Assembly (NCBI GenBank): GCA_005787685.1
Contig: SYAC01000026.1
Span: forward strand, 1-44,567
Reading direction: 5' to 3'
DNA from: Planctomycetia bacterium
Lineage (GTDB): Bacteria > Planctomycetota > Phycisphaerae > Phycisphaerales > SM1A02
DNA: 44,567 nt
Positions within the stretch are counted from its first letter, which is position 1; each line of letters starts with the position of its first letter. Below are positions 1 through 8,015 of the stretch, piece by piece. A program made the position numbers and the translations under genes. Under the pieces are notes generated by a model, which saw only the letters and a list, made by a program, of their open reading frames with translations, did not search any database and was not told where the DNA came from.

Positions 1-46
1 AGCGACCACCATCAACACTGCTTCCATATTCAACGGGATCGCTTAA
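1..46 (+). CDS. C-terminal tail of an unknown gene (partial)
   Basis: A frame is open from the left edge to a TAA at 44-46 and would encode about 14 residues ending NGIA. It stops 15 bases before the next start codon, the spacing expected of a co-transcribed upstream gene. Nothing about function can be read from so short a piece, and the frame could be open by chance. Confidence 0.3.
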   Translation, partial: ATTINTASIFNGIA

Positions 47-61
47 ACTTGCCAGCGCACC

Positions 62-1738
62 ATGCCTCAACTTGTATTGATTTCAAACACTGGCTCCTCG
101 CGCGATGCGCTTGTTGACGCGCTTAAAGTCAACGGCGTGCATTGTTTGTGCGCTTTACAAGAGCAGGCCATGCAATTGGCGTGCTCCACGCAAACCACTT
201 GCGTTGTGTTGCTTGATGGAAATGGTTGCGACGCCGCCGCACTGCTGCAACACATTCGATCAACGCAGGTACTGGCGCATACGGTGGTAGTGGTAATCGC
301 GGCGGCTGACACGCTGGCGGCGCGAACGGCCGCGGGCGCGGACGCGGTGATTGCCGACAACGCGGGTGAGGAACAAATTCGCGCGGTGATTGAAAGCGCG
401 CTGGTGCGGCGCGAGCAGTGGCTGGGCGCGCAGCATCATGAAAGCGGAAAAAGTTTCGCGGCGCGCCATGTGCAAAGCGCGCTTGAGCAAGGGCAACTTG
501 GCAGCGTGTTGCTGTTGCGATTTGATCATTTCACCAATGTGTCCACAGCGCTGAATGTGTTGGGCGTGGCCAGCGACGGGCTGCAAGTGGAAGTTGAGCG
601 ATCGCTTCACGCGCGTCTGACGCCGTTACTGCCAACGGACTCATGGATGACCTATATGGACGAGGAGAATTTTTTAATCGCCCTGCCCCGCAATGTGGTT
701 GGCTTGGAAAAGCTTGCAGACACCGTGGCGCAGGCGGCGCGCATGCCCCTGTTTCTGGCGCAACGGGAAATTCGCTTGCGCACGCACGCGGGCTTGTGCC
801 TGGTGGTGTCGGGCGAAAAAGTGGATGCGCGCACGCTGATTGGCCGCGCGGAAATGGCGGCGGACCAGGCGCGCTCTGGCGCCCACTCGGCCGCATCGCA
901 TTGGTCGGCGGACATGAGCACGCAAGTGCTGAATGATTTGCAATTAGCAAGCGCCTTGCAACACGCCGTTGAGCATTCGGAATTTCAATTATTGTTTCAG
1001 CCTCAAATAAATATGAATCGCGGCGATGTGTACGGCGCCGAGGCGTTGATTCGCTGGACATCGCCCGTGGGGGTGTCTGTTGCACCTGGACGCTTTGTGG
1101 TGGTGGCGCAGGAATGCGGCGTGATGGACCAGATCACATTGTGGAGCCTGCGCGAAGCGTGCCGCCAGTGCGCGGCGTGGGAGCAGATTGGTTTGCACAT
1201 TCGCGTGGCGGTGAATATCACGGCCAATCAATTGGCGAGTGCGCGCTTTGTGGACACCCTGCGCGGCGTACTGAATGAAAGTGGCGTGTCGGGGGCGCAA
1301 CTGGCCGTGGAAATTTCTGAGGCCGCGATTCTTTCAAACCCACAGGCGTTCAACGCGCCGCTCAGCACGCTGCGCAACTTGGGCGCCGCCGTGTGCGTGG
1401 ATGATTTTGGCGTGGGCGTGGCCACTCTGGCCAACATGAAGGCGTTGCCTGTATCTGAATTAAAAATCGACCGCAGTTTTATTCGGCCGCTGCCAGGCAT
1501 GGCGCCAGACCGAATGATGGTGCAGACCATGCTGGCGCTTAGCAAGCAACTGAACATGCGCATAGTTGCGGTGGGCGTGGAAAATATCACGCAGTGGGCG
1601 TGGCTGAAGGAGCAGTCCTGCGATGGCGCGCAAGGCTGGCTGATTGGCAAGGCCGTTACTGCCGCGGAATTCGCGCCACTGGTTGGACAAATTCGCCAGA
1701 ACAAATTTGCGCAAGCCACCGCGCGCCCAACTGTGTGA
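62..1738 (+). CDS. Receiver-like / degenerate GGDEF / EAL domain protein
   Basis: A 558-residue protein of the cyclic-di-GMP signalling type. Residues 1-115 look like a response-regulator receiver domain with a possible phospho-acceptor Asp52 (LLDGNG), but the N-terminal acidic pair and the usual Lys are not evident. Residues 145-285 resemble a GGDEF domain whose signature is degraded to MDEENF, so no cyclase activity is expected. Residues 295-545 are an EAL phosphodiesterase domain: E327 of EAL, N385, E417, D447-D448 (VDDFG), K468 and Q524 (GAQGW) all keep the family spacing. The position that holds the catalytic Glu of the VAEGVE motif is Val504 (VAVGVEN). By comparison with studied EAL enzymes this should cripple hydrolysis, so the protein may act as a c-di-GMP sensor or scaffold. 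No clear Shine-Dalgarno sequence precedes the ATG. Confidence 0.85.
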   Translation: MPQLVLISNTGSSRDALVDALKVNGVHCLCALQEQAMQLACSTQTTCVVLLDGNGCDAAALLQHIRSTQVLAHTVVVVIAAADTLAARTAAGADAVIADNAGEEQIRAVIESALVRREQWLGAQHHESGKSFAARHVQSALEQGQLGSVLLLRFDHFTNVSTALNVLGVASDGLQVEVERSLHARLTPLLPTDSWMTYMDEENFLIALPRNVVGLEKLADTVAQAARMPLFLAQREIRLRTHAGLCLVVSGEKVDARTLIGRAEMAADQARSGAHSAASHWSADMSTQVLNDLQLASALQHAVEHSEFQLLFQPQINMNRGDVYGAEALIRWTSPVGVSVAPGRFVVVAQECGVMDQITLWSLREACRQCAAWEQIGLHIRVAVNITANQLASARFVDTLRGVLNESGVSGAQLAVEISEAAILSNPQAFNAPLSTLRNLGAAVCVDDFGVGVATLANMKALPVSELKIDRSFIRPLPGMAPDRMMVQTMLALSKQLNMRIVAVGVENITQWAWLKEQSCDGAQGWLIGKAVTAAEFAPLVGQIRQNKFAQATARPTV

Positions 1739-1761
1739 GTTGGAATTGAAATGCAGTAAAA

Positions 1762-1792
1762 AAGAAACGCCTTATTGCAGTGGGCGTTTCTT
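1762..1792. terminator. Bidirectional intrinsic terminator between the EAL gene and iscA
   Basis: A perfect 10-bp stem (AAGAAACGCC at 1762-1771 with GGCGTTTCTT at 1783-1792) encloses an 11-base loop. On the minus strand the stem runs into a T-rich tract (TTTTTTAC), a good terminator for iscSUA. On the plus strand the following TTATTTCTT is weaker but usable. It lies between two convergent genes. Confidence 0.8.
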
Positions 1793-1816
1793 ATTTCTTG
1801 AGATAATTCAGGTTAC

Positions 1817-2236
1817 TTACGCGCTAAAGCTTGAGCCGCAACCGCATGTGGTGGTGGCGTTTGGATTGCTAAACACAAATCCGCGTCCCATGACCTCGTC
1901 CTTGAAATCAATCGTGGTGCCGTTGACATACAAATAGGACTTGGGATCGCAAATGACTTTAACAGCGAATGTTTCTGCCGTGGTTGCGGTGGCGACGGAG
2001 CCTGCGCCACTTTCATTCTGCGCTTTCACGGCAACATCGGGGCGGCGCGTGAAGGAGACTTCCCACAACTCGTCGTTATCCTTGCGGATCTCGGTCAGAT
2101 CAAGTAGATAGCTGAAGCCGCTGCAACCGCCACCCTTCACGCCAACACGCAAATGAATCTTGGCTGGATCAAGGCCTTGTTGACGAATGATGGAATCAAT
2201 TTCACGGGCGGCTGTTTCTGTGACGATGACTGACAT
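1817..2236 (-). CDS. iscA: IscA/ErpA-type A-type Fe-S carrier with an internal insertion
   Basis: A 139-residue A-type carrier that accepts and hands on Fe-S clusters in the cytoplasm. The three ligand cysteines are present: Cys38 in GGGCSGF and Cys131/Cys133 in the C-terminal CGCGSSF. Other family landmarks are the ETAA start and the ...VNGTTIDFKDEV... stretch before the C-terminus. Canonical IscA is about 107 residues with 64 residues between the first and second ligand cysteine; here the gap is 93. The extra 29 or so residues lie around 60-92 and are polar and Ala/Thr-rich. The start is supported by an AGGAG sequence a few bases upstream. It is the last gene of iscS-iscU-iscA and ends shortly before a terminator. 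Confidence 0.92.
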   Translation of the reverse strand: MSVIVTETAAREIDSIIRQQGLDPAKIHLRVGVKGGGCSGFSYLLDLTEIRKDNDELWEVSFTRRPDVAVKAQNESGAGSVATATTAETFAVKVICDPKSYLYVNGTTIDFKDEVMGRGFVFSNPNATTTCGCGSSFSA

Positions 2237-2299
2237 GGGGGTCTCCTGAAGCTAGTTGGTGTGAAGTGATGTCTTTGACAAGCGATTGTTTGATTTCAA

Positions 2300-2734
2300 T
2301 TAGTGCGCGTGCGCGGCGTGGGCATTCACCGCGGTGGCAATGCCGTTCTTCTTCTTCCAATCTTCAATAGCGGCGCGAATGGAATCCTCGGCCAGCACAC
2401 TGCAGTGAATCTTCACTGGCGGCAGACTGAGTTCCTCCACAATTTCAGTGTTCTTAATAGCCAACGCCTGGTCAACCGTCTTGCCCTTGATCCATTCGGT
2501 GGCCAAAGAACTTGAGGCGATGGCGGAACCGCAACCAAAGCACTTGAACTTGGCGTCTTGAATCACGCCGTTTTCACCAACTTGAATGTGCAACTGCATG
2601 ACATCGCCGCATTCGGGCGCGCCAACAATGCCCACTCCAACATCCTTGCGGGCTTGCACCTCCTTGCTGCTACCAAATGAGCCAACATTGTGCGGATTCT
2701 GATAGTGCTCAATGACTTTGTCGCTGTATGCCAT
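2300..2734 (-). CDS. iscU: Iron-sulfur cluster scaffold IscU
   Basis: A 144-residue scaffold on which IscS builds [2Fe-2S] clusters. Conserved ligands are visible: Cys42 and Asp44 in PECGD, Cys65 in the CFGCGS motif, and His110-Cys111 in KIHCSVLAEDS. The LPPVK sequence at 104-108 is the site recognised by the HscA chaperone in the classical Isc system, although hscA and hscB are not in this window. The extreme C-terminus ends in an Ala/His run (AHAAHAH), a small extension that might bind metal. It lies 80 bases after iscS and 63 bases before iscA on the same strand, and the three are probably one transcript. Identification is secure. Confidence 0.95.
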   Translation of the reverse strand: MAYSDKVIEHYQNPHNVGSFGSSKEVQARKDVGVGIVGAPECGDVMQLHIQVGENGVIQDAKFKCFGCGSAIASSSLATEWIKGKTVDQALAIKNTEIVEELSLPPVKIHCSVLAEDSIRAAIEDWKKKNGIATAVNAHAAHAH

Positions 2735-2814
2735 GATCTGATCTTTCTTGAATGTCTGTCAAACTTTGTTTCAAACTTTATTTCAAACTATGTATTCAAA
2801 CTCTCGTGAACAAC

Positions 2815-4053
2815 TCAATGGGTTTGCCACTGAATTTTACTAATGTCAACACCCTCTTTATACAGGTCGTACAACGGGCTCATCTTTCTTAAATGCAACA
2901 CCGCCTTCGTGATGGAGGCGATGGTGTAATCAATTTCCTTGTCGGTCGTCCAGCGGCTCATGCTTAAACGCAGGCTGCTGTGGGCAAGTTCGTCGCCCAC
3001 TCCCAAACTTTTCAGAACATAACTTGGCTCCAGGCTGGCGCTGGTGCAGGCGGAGCCGGATGAGCACGCTATGTCTTTGATACCCATGAGCAAACTTTCG
3101 CCCTCAACAAATCCAAATGAAATGTTGGTGATATTGGGCACGCGCTTGCTGGCGTTGCCGTTGACCTGCGTCACTTCAATGGCCTTGGCAAGTTCGGTTT
3201 CAAGGCGCGTGCGAAACTTCAACAGGCGCTCGCCTTCGGATTGCATTTCGTGCTGGCACAATTCGCAAGCCTTACCAAACCCGGCAATTCCACTGATATT
3301 CAGCGTGCCACTGCGCATTCCACGCTCTTGGCCACCGCCGTCAAAGATGGCCTCCAAGCGCACGCGCGGCTTACGGCGGCGCACATACAACGCGCCCACG
3401 CCCTTGGGTCCATACATCTTGTGACCGCTCCAAGAGAGCAAATCAATATTGTCGCGCTCCACATCGGTTGGCATTTTGCCAACCCACTGCGTGCCGTCGC
3501 TGTGGAAAATAATTTCCTTGTCATGGCACAATTTGCCAATGGCAGGAATCTCATTGATGGTTCCAATTTCATTGTTGGCCCACATAATGGAAACCAAAAT
3601 GGTGTCGGGACGAATTTCCTTGGCCACCATGTCAAGGGTAATCACGCCGTCAGCGGGCGGTTGCAAGAAGGTGACATCGAAACCCTCCTTCTGAAGGCGC
3701 TTGCATGGATCAAGCACGGCCTTATGCTCATGCAGCGCGGTGATAATGTGACCTCGACCGGTTTGTCCTTCGGGCGCCTTGGCGTACATGTGGGCGGCAC
3801 CTTTGATGGCCAAGTTATTGCTTTCGGTGGCGCCACTGGTGAAAATAATTTCCTTGGCGTTGGCGCCAATCAACGCGGCGGCTTGCTCGCGCGCTTTCTC
3901 AACGGCCTCCTCGGCTTCCCAACCAAAGGCGTGGTTGCGGCTGCCCGAATTTCCATAGGCTTCGGTCAGGAAAGGAAGCATGACTTCCACCACGCGAGGA
4001 TCACAGCGAGTGGTGGAAGCGTTGTCTAAATACAGTGGTCGTGGTTTGTTCAT
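2815..4053 (-). CDS. iscS: Cysteine desulfurase IscS
   Basis: A 412-residue PLP enzyme that converts cysteine to alanine and passes persulfide sulfur to IscU and other acceptors. The PLP lysine is Lys212 (SWSGHKMYGPKG). The mobile-loop active cysteine is Cys336 (SSGSACTSASLEPSYV), with loop length typical of IscS rather than SufS. The C-terminus (GVDISKIQW) also matches the IscS group. The frame is open for 34 more codons to an ATG at 4155. I chose the ATG at 4053 (MNKPRPLYLDNAST) because it gives the normal family length and N-terminus and lies downstream of the candidate promoter at 4127-4155. First gene of iscS-iscU-iscA; no iscR regulator gene is adjacent. Confidence 0.95.
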   Translation of the reverse strand: MNKPRPLYLDNASTTRCDPRVVEVMLPFLTEAYGNSGSRNHAFGWEAEEAVEKAREQAAALIGANAKEIIFTSGATESNNLAIKGAAHMYAKAPEGQTGRGHIITALHEHKAVLDPCKRLQKEGFDVTFLQPPADGVITLDMVAKEIRPDTILVSIMWANNEIGTINEIPAIGKLCHDKEIIFHSDGTQWVGKMPTDVERDNIDLLSWSGHKMYGPKGVGALYVRRRKPRVRLEAIFDGGGQERGMRSGTLNISGIAGFGKACELCQHEMQSEGERLLKFRTRLETELAKAIEVTQVNGNASKRVPNITNISFGFVEGESLLMGIKDIACSSGSACTSASLEPSYVLKSLGVGDELAHSSLRLSMSRWTTDKEIDYTIASITKAVLHLRKMSPLYDLYKEGVDISKIQWQTH

Positions 4054-4126
4054 GTTCGGTGCTTGATTGGAAGTTGAGAAATTCGAATTTTCGTTGTGAA
4101 ATTGCATCCTTTGAATGGGAATCCAT

Positions 4127-4155
4127 AGTGTAGGCGACTTTTGCGGGCAAGCCAA
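4127..4155 (-). promoter_or_regulatory. Candidate sigma70-type promoter for iscSUA
   Basis: On the minus strand TTGGCT (4150-4155) and TACACT (4127-4132) are separated by 17 bases. Each box matches four of six consensus positions. Transcription would begin near 4120, upstream of the chosen iscS start. This is pattern matching only; I see no recognisable IscR-type operator. Confidence 0.35.
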
Positions 4156-4280
4156 GAGAAAAATAGAGTTTTTAAGGTGCGTCGCTGCATAATGGGGTCA
4201 CTGTGAACGCCGCCAAATGACAGAAAATACAGCGTTTGGATGGCGCATAAGAATCAATCAAAGGCGAGTACCTTCGCCAC

Positions 4281-5144
4281 ATGCGAATTGTTGAACAAGC
4301 AGAATCACTGGCGCCGTTTCATAGATGCGCGCTGGTTCCAACCATGGGCGCGTTGCATGCCGGGCACGCCTCACTCATCGCACGCGCGGCAAGCGGTGGT
4401 CGGCCCGTGGTGGTGAGCCTGTTTGTCAATCCAACGCAGTTTGCGCAAGGCGAAGATTTTTCAAAGTATCCGCGCACGCTGGACGCAGACCTTGAGGTAT
4501 GTCAGGCGGCCGGGGCATCCGCCATATTTATTCCAAGCGTGCAAATCATGTACCCCCGCGGCCTGTCAGCGGCCAATGCGGAGGCGTCGGCATTGCAATT
4601 GCCCCGAGTTGCAACGCAACCAAAACTAGAAGACGCGCGGCGGCCCACGCATTTCGCCGGCGTGTGCCAAGTGGTGGCGAAACTTTTTGACATGTGCCAA
4701 CCGGCCGCGGCTTATTTTGGGGAAAAAGATTTTCAGCAACTGCGTGTCATTCAAGAAATGGTGCGGCGTGAAGGCCCACGTTGGAAAGACCTTGTGGTGC
4801 ATGCCTGCCCCACCATTCGCGAAAGCGATGGCCTGGCCATGAGCAGCCGAAACCGCTATTTGCAGCCTAATCAAAGGCACAATGCGCTGGCACTTTCGCG
4901 GGCACTAACGGCGGCGCAAGCGGGCGCGCGCGCGGGCATGGACATTGCGGCGGCGCAAGATGAAATGCAGCAGGTGTTGGCGCGGCACGAACTTGTGGTT
5001 GAGTACGCCGTGATTCGCAGCCCCGACACACTTCTGCCCTTGGACACATTTCAATTCGCATGGAAGTTGGGCGCACGCGCTCTTATTGCAGCGCGCCTAC
5101 ATGGCGTGCGCTTGATTGACAACGCTGACTGCGGCCAAGCCTAG
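4281..5144 (+). CDS. panC: Pantothenate synthetase PanC
   Basis: A 287-residue cytoplasmic enzyme that joins pantoate and beta-alanine using ATP, the last step of vitamin B5 synthesis. The nucleotidyl-transferase HxGH motif is at 26-29 (GALHAGH). It is followed by the family motifs FVNPTQF near 48-54, FGEKDFQQL in the middle, and SDGLAMSSRNRYL, which carries the KMSKS-like element. Length matches the family (about 280). It is divergent from iscS, with 227 bases between the two starts. panB and panD are not in the window, so the gene appears to stand alone. The Shine-Dalgarno sequence is weak. Confidence 0.95.
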   Translation: MRIVEQAESLAPFHRCALVPTMGALHAGHASLIARAASGGRPVVVSLFVNPTQFAQGEDFSKYPRTLDADLEVCQAAGASAIFIPSVQIMYPRGLSAANAEASALQLPRVATQPKLEDARRPTHFAGVCQVVAKLFDMCQPAAAYFGEKDFQQLRVIQEMVRREGPRWKDLVVHACPTIRESDGLAMSSRNRYLQPNQRHNALALSRALTAAQAGARAGMDIAAAQDEMQQVLARHELVVEYAVIRSPDTLLPLDTFQFAWKLGARALIAARLHGVRLIDNADCGQA

Positions 5145-5249
5145 GTTGCGCGTGGCGCATAAAGGCGTACTGGAATTTTTTTATATACACGGTGTTTGGG
5201 CCGCGCATTTTTTGAAGGCGCATGAACGCGCGCATGACCACAGACTCTC

Positions 5250-6257
5250 TCAGCGGTCGCGGCGTATGACTTCCATGGCCAACTCTTGCAGCAGCGATTT
5301 CACTGGACCGTCCGGAAGCGGAGCGAGCGAGTTTTGCGCGCTGTGGATCATATTTTCCGCAACCCCTTGCGCGGCCACAATGGAGCCCGCCTTATTCATG
5401 CGCCGCACTAATTCAATTCCGTCGCGTGATTCGATCACATTAATGGCGTCCACACGCGATGAGCCAACACAGTCGCGCAAATACAAGATCAACGGCAGCG
5501 TGGCTTTGCCCTTGATCAGATCACAGCCCAATGTTTTTCCAACAACGCTTGCATCGCCGGTGAAATCCAGAATGTCATCTTGAATTTGAAATGCCACGCC
5601 CGTGTGCTGGCCATACATGGCAAGCGATTGTTGGATTTGCTCGCTGGCGCCCGACAATTTGGCTCCAAGTTCGCAACAGGTGGCGACCAATGCCGCAGTC
5701 TTACGCTTCACAATTTCCAAATATGTGCCCTCGTCCAAGCACACATCCTCGCGGCGGCTGAGTTGCAGCAACTCGCCCTCGCACAGCGTGTTGGTGGTGT
5801 GACCAAACGCCACATTCAACGATGGATCGCCAATGAGCGAGCACAAATGAAACGCGTTTGAAATAAGCCAATCACCAAGCATGACCGCGGTCTCATTGCC
5901 GCGCAACGAATTAATGGTGGCTCCACGGCGACGCGTATCGGCCTCGTCCAGCACATCGTCATGCACCAAGGTGGCCATGTGGATCATTTCCGAAACCGCC
6001 GCCGCCATTTTGTGGCCGCGCGTCAGGGCCGCCTCGTCCTCGCGCCCGGTGGCCGCCAAACCAGAAAGCAGCAACAGCGTGGGACGCAGCATTTTTCCGC
6101 GGTAGCGCTCCACATGGCGCGACAGTTCATTGACCGCGGGCAAATCGCTACGCAATTGGCGGCGGAAAATTTCTTCTACTTCTTGAAGTCCTCCCGCGAC
6201 TATTCCAGCGGCGGGTGCGCGACGCCAAGCGGGCGCGAGTATTGCGAACGGATGCAT
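5250..6257 (-). CDS. Polyprenyl diphosphate synthase (long-chain, IspB/HepT type)
   Basis: A 335-residue trans-prenyl transferase that extends farnesyl or geranyl diphosphate with isopentenyl units to make the quinone side chain or a similar long prenyl. The first aspartate-rich motif is LVHDDVLDEADTRRRG and the second is FQIQDDILDFTGD. The residues just before the first motif (HMATLVHDD) are small, which in this family goes with long products, but chain length cannot be fixed from sequence. Other landmarks are GKMLRPTLLLL near the N-terminus and GKTLGCDLIKGKATLPL after the second motif. It is the last gene of the long minus-strand run and lies 60 bases after the methyltransferase gene. The first 20 residues are not conserved, so a later start is possible. 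Confidence 0.9.
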   Translation of the reverse strand: MHPFAILAPAWRRAPAAGIVAGGLQEVEEIFRRQLRSDLPAVNELSRHVERYRGKMLRPTLLLLSGLAATGREDEAALTRGHKMAAAVSEMIHMATLVHDDVLDEADTRRRGATINSLRGNETAVMLGDWLISNAFHLCSLIGDPSLNVAFGHTTNTLCEGELLQLSRREDVCLDEGTYLEIVKRKTAALVATCCELGAKLSGASEQIQQSLAMYGQHTGVAFQIQDDILDFTGDASVVGKTLGCDLIKGKATLPLILYLRDCVGSSRVDAINVIESRDGIELVRRMNKAGSIVAAQGVAENMIHSAQNSLAPLPDGPVKSLLQELAMEVIRRDR

Positions 6258-6317
6258 TGGGAAGACTTTAGGCGAAGTTGCCGTTCATTTCTCGTTGGAA
6301 TTCGATTTCTAGAAAGT

Positions 6318-7217
6318 TTATTTTTCAGCCGCAATGTACGCAATCCAACCAGCGCACGCCTCACCCAAGGTGGCCTTGCGAAATATTCCATTGCCGCCGC
6401 CAGTTGCGTGGTCGGTGCCTTCCCAATACACAGTGCTGCGCTTGAAACCCGCGTCGGCAAGCAATTCCTGCAACTCCGCGATGGTCCACAAGCGCCAATC
6501 GTAGGTAAATGCCTTGCGGATTTGCGTACCGTCTGGAAATTGAAAGTGAATGTGGTTGAGCACCTCGCCCGAAATAGGGTTGTACTTGACGGTGTCCCAT
6601 ATATAGGTGAAGCCGTCCAAATTGCGCTCCTCACTTTGCAGAGAAAAGCTTTCATAGCCGCCATAGCAGTCTAGAAAAAATACCCCGTCTTTTTGAAGGC
6701 GCGTGCGCGCGAATTTGAAATAGCGCAAGAGTTGCGCGCGCTTTTTAAATATGTAATACGAGAAATTGAAGGCAGCCACCACATCCACCAAGCCGCCCTT
6801 GTGCGCAAGCACATCTCCTTGCACAGTGTGCAAGCGCTTGCGTGCGCTGGGCGACAATTGTTGCTTGCGACGCGCGGCACCCCACGCAAGCACGGACGGA
6901 TCAAGGTCCACGCCATAGGCGTGATTGCTTGGGCGGCGAATGACCCACGCGCTAGAAAGAATATGCGTGCCGCAAAAGTCCTCTCGAAATGTGGCGGGCA
7001 AACGGTTATTGATGGACTTGAAGATCTTGTCCATGAACTTCACTTCATCCAGAGGAGTTTGTACCGCCAATTCGTACAACTCATGTCGATCGCTGGTGGC
7101 CGCAGTACGCCAGCCTTTCTTGGCCGACTTGCGCACGCCCTTGCCTTGCGCCTTGGCGCGCAAGCTTGTGCGGGATGAACTTTGAACGCGTGAACGACTC
7201 ATTTCAATGACGCACAT
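6318..7217 (-). CDS. SAM-dependent class I methyltransferase, substrate unknown
   Basis: A protein of up to 299 residues with a Rossmann-type methyltransferase core. A glycine-containing SAM loop (REDFCGTH) is followed by an acidic strand end (YGVDLDPSV), then QGDVL and a hydrophobic strand with the motif FNFSYYIF. The C-terminal half (EERNLDGFTYIWDTVKYNP, WRLWTIAELQELLADAGF) matches the general layout of small-molecule methyltransferases. The N-terminal 35 residues are strongly basic and probably disordered. ATG codons at 7217 and 7202 are both possible and neither has a good ribosome site. It lies between the VTT membrane protein and the prenyl synthase. I cannot name the substrate; a link to isoprenoid or quinone methylation would be guesswork from position. 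Confidence 0.75.
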   Translation of the reverse strand: MCVIEMSRSRVQSSSRTSLRAKAQGKGVRKSAKKGWRTAATSDRHELYELAVQTPLDEVKFMDKIFKSINNRLPATFREDFCGTHILSSAWVIRRPSNHAYGVDLDPSVLAWGAARRKQQLSPSARKRLHTVQGDVLAHKGGLVDVVAAFNFSYYIFKKRAQLLRYFKFARTRLQKDGVFFLDCYGGYESFSLQSEERNLDGFTYIWDTVKYNPISGEVLNHIHFQFPDGTQIRKAFTYDWRLWTIAELQELLADAGFKRSTVYWEGTDHATGGGNGIFRKATLGEACAGWIAYIAAEK

Positions 7218-7229
7218 AGGTGAAGCAAG

Positions 7230-8000
7230 TTAGCGAATCGCGGTGGTTTCGTCACGCAACGCGCGATCAAGCGCCGCGCGCGCCACCAATCCAATGACCG
7301 CCAACGTGACCATAAAAAGAACAATACCCACAATCACAGCCCAATATCCCTGACTTTTTGCCAATGATTGAATGTCAACGGCGCCGGTGGCAGAGGCCGA
7401 AGCCGCTACAAAGCAGGCCATAAATGTGCGCGGTGCGATCCCCACTGAGGAACCAATCATAAATGCCTTCCAGTCCGCGCCGCATGATGTAAGCACCAAG
7501 TTGGTCACGGCAAATGGCCCACTGGGCGAAAGCCGAATCAGCGCGATAATGCCAGTCGTCTTCCACGCATTTTCCGCAAGAATGGTTTTGCGAATGATCG
7601 CCCATCGCTTGTTCGAGTCGATCCACGCAGAGACATGGGTGGAGCACGCCAGTGTGCTCACGCCAAATCCAATCATGGTGCCGCCTAGATACCCCGCGGC
7701 ACACGCGGCGAAACCCAGTTTCAGACCAAAGATCCATCCCCCCACGATGGTGGCGGCGTAGGTTGGCAAGATGCCAAGACCAGTCAACACCGCGTAACTG
7801 ACGGCAAAGATGGCGGCAGCTTGAAAGTCCTCGCCACCAACCCAGTTGTGCGCCGAATGAATGTTGGCCAGTAAAAGTAGCCCACAGAAAAATGGCACCG
7901 AACTCCACGCGATCAACAACATAAAACCTGCGCGCATTCCACGAGGAAGCGTTTGAAAGAATTGCCTCCACGCGAATGGCGCCGGTGGTTGTGTGGTCAT
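7230..8000 (-). CDS. TVP38/TMEM64 (VTT, DedA-like) family membrane protein
   Basis: A 256-residue integral membrane protein with five to six hydrophobic segments (about 24-46, 62-85, 88-112, 150-175, 180-205 and 222-245). The family signature is visible: an aromatic/Gly-rich GGWIFGLKLG around residue 90, and later RLSPSGPFAVTNLVLTSCG followed by SVGIAPRTF. VTT proteins are linked to lipid scrambling or undecaprenyl-phosphate recycling in other organisms, but the job of this member is not established. The gene begins 15 bases after the icd stop codon and ends 12 bases before the methyltransferase start, so the three are probably co-transcribed. Confidence 0.85.
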   Translation of the reverse strand: MTTQPPAPFAWRQFFQTLPRGMRAGFMLLIAWSSVPFFCGLLLLANIHSAHNWVGGEDFQAAAIFAVSYAVLTGLGILPTYAATIVGGWIFGLKLGFAACAAGYLGGTMIGFGVSTLACSTHVSAWIDSNKRWAIIRKTILAENAWKTTGIIALIRLSPSGPFAVTNLVLTSCGADWKAFMIGSSVGIAPRTFMACFVAASASATGAVDIQSLAKSQGYWAVIVGIVLFMVTLAVIGLVARAALDRALRDETTAIR

Positions 8001-8015
8001 TGAATCAGCGGCGCC

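Noticed and set aside
3241..4029. Long plus-strand open frame opposite iscS
   Set aside because: It is a shadow of iscS caused by codon bias, with no domain, ribosome site or conserved motif.
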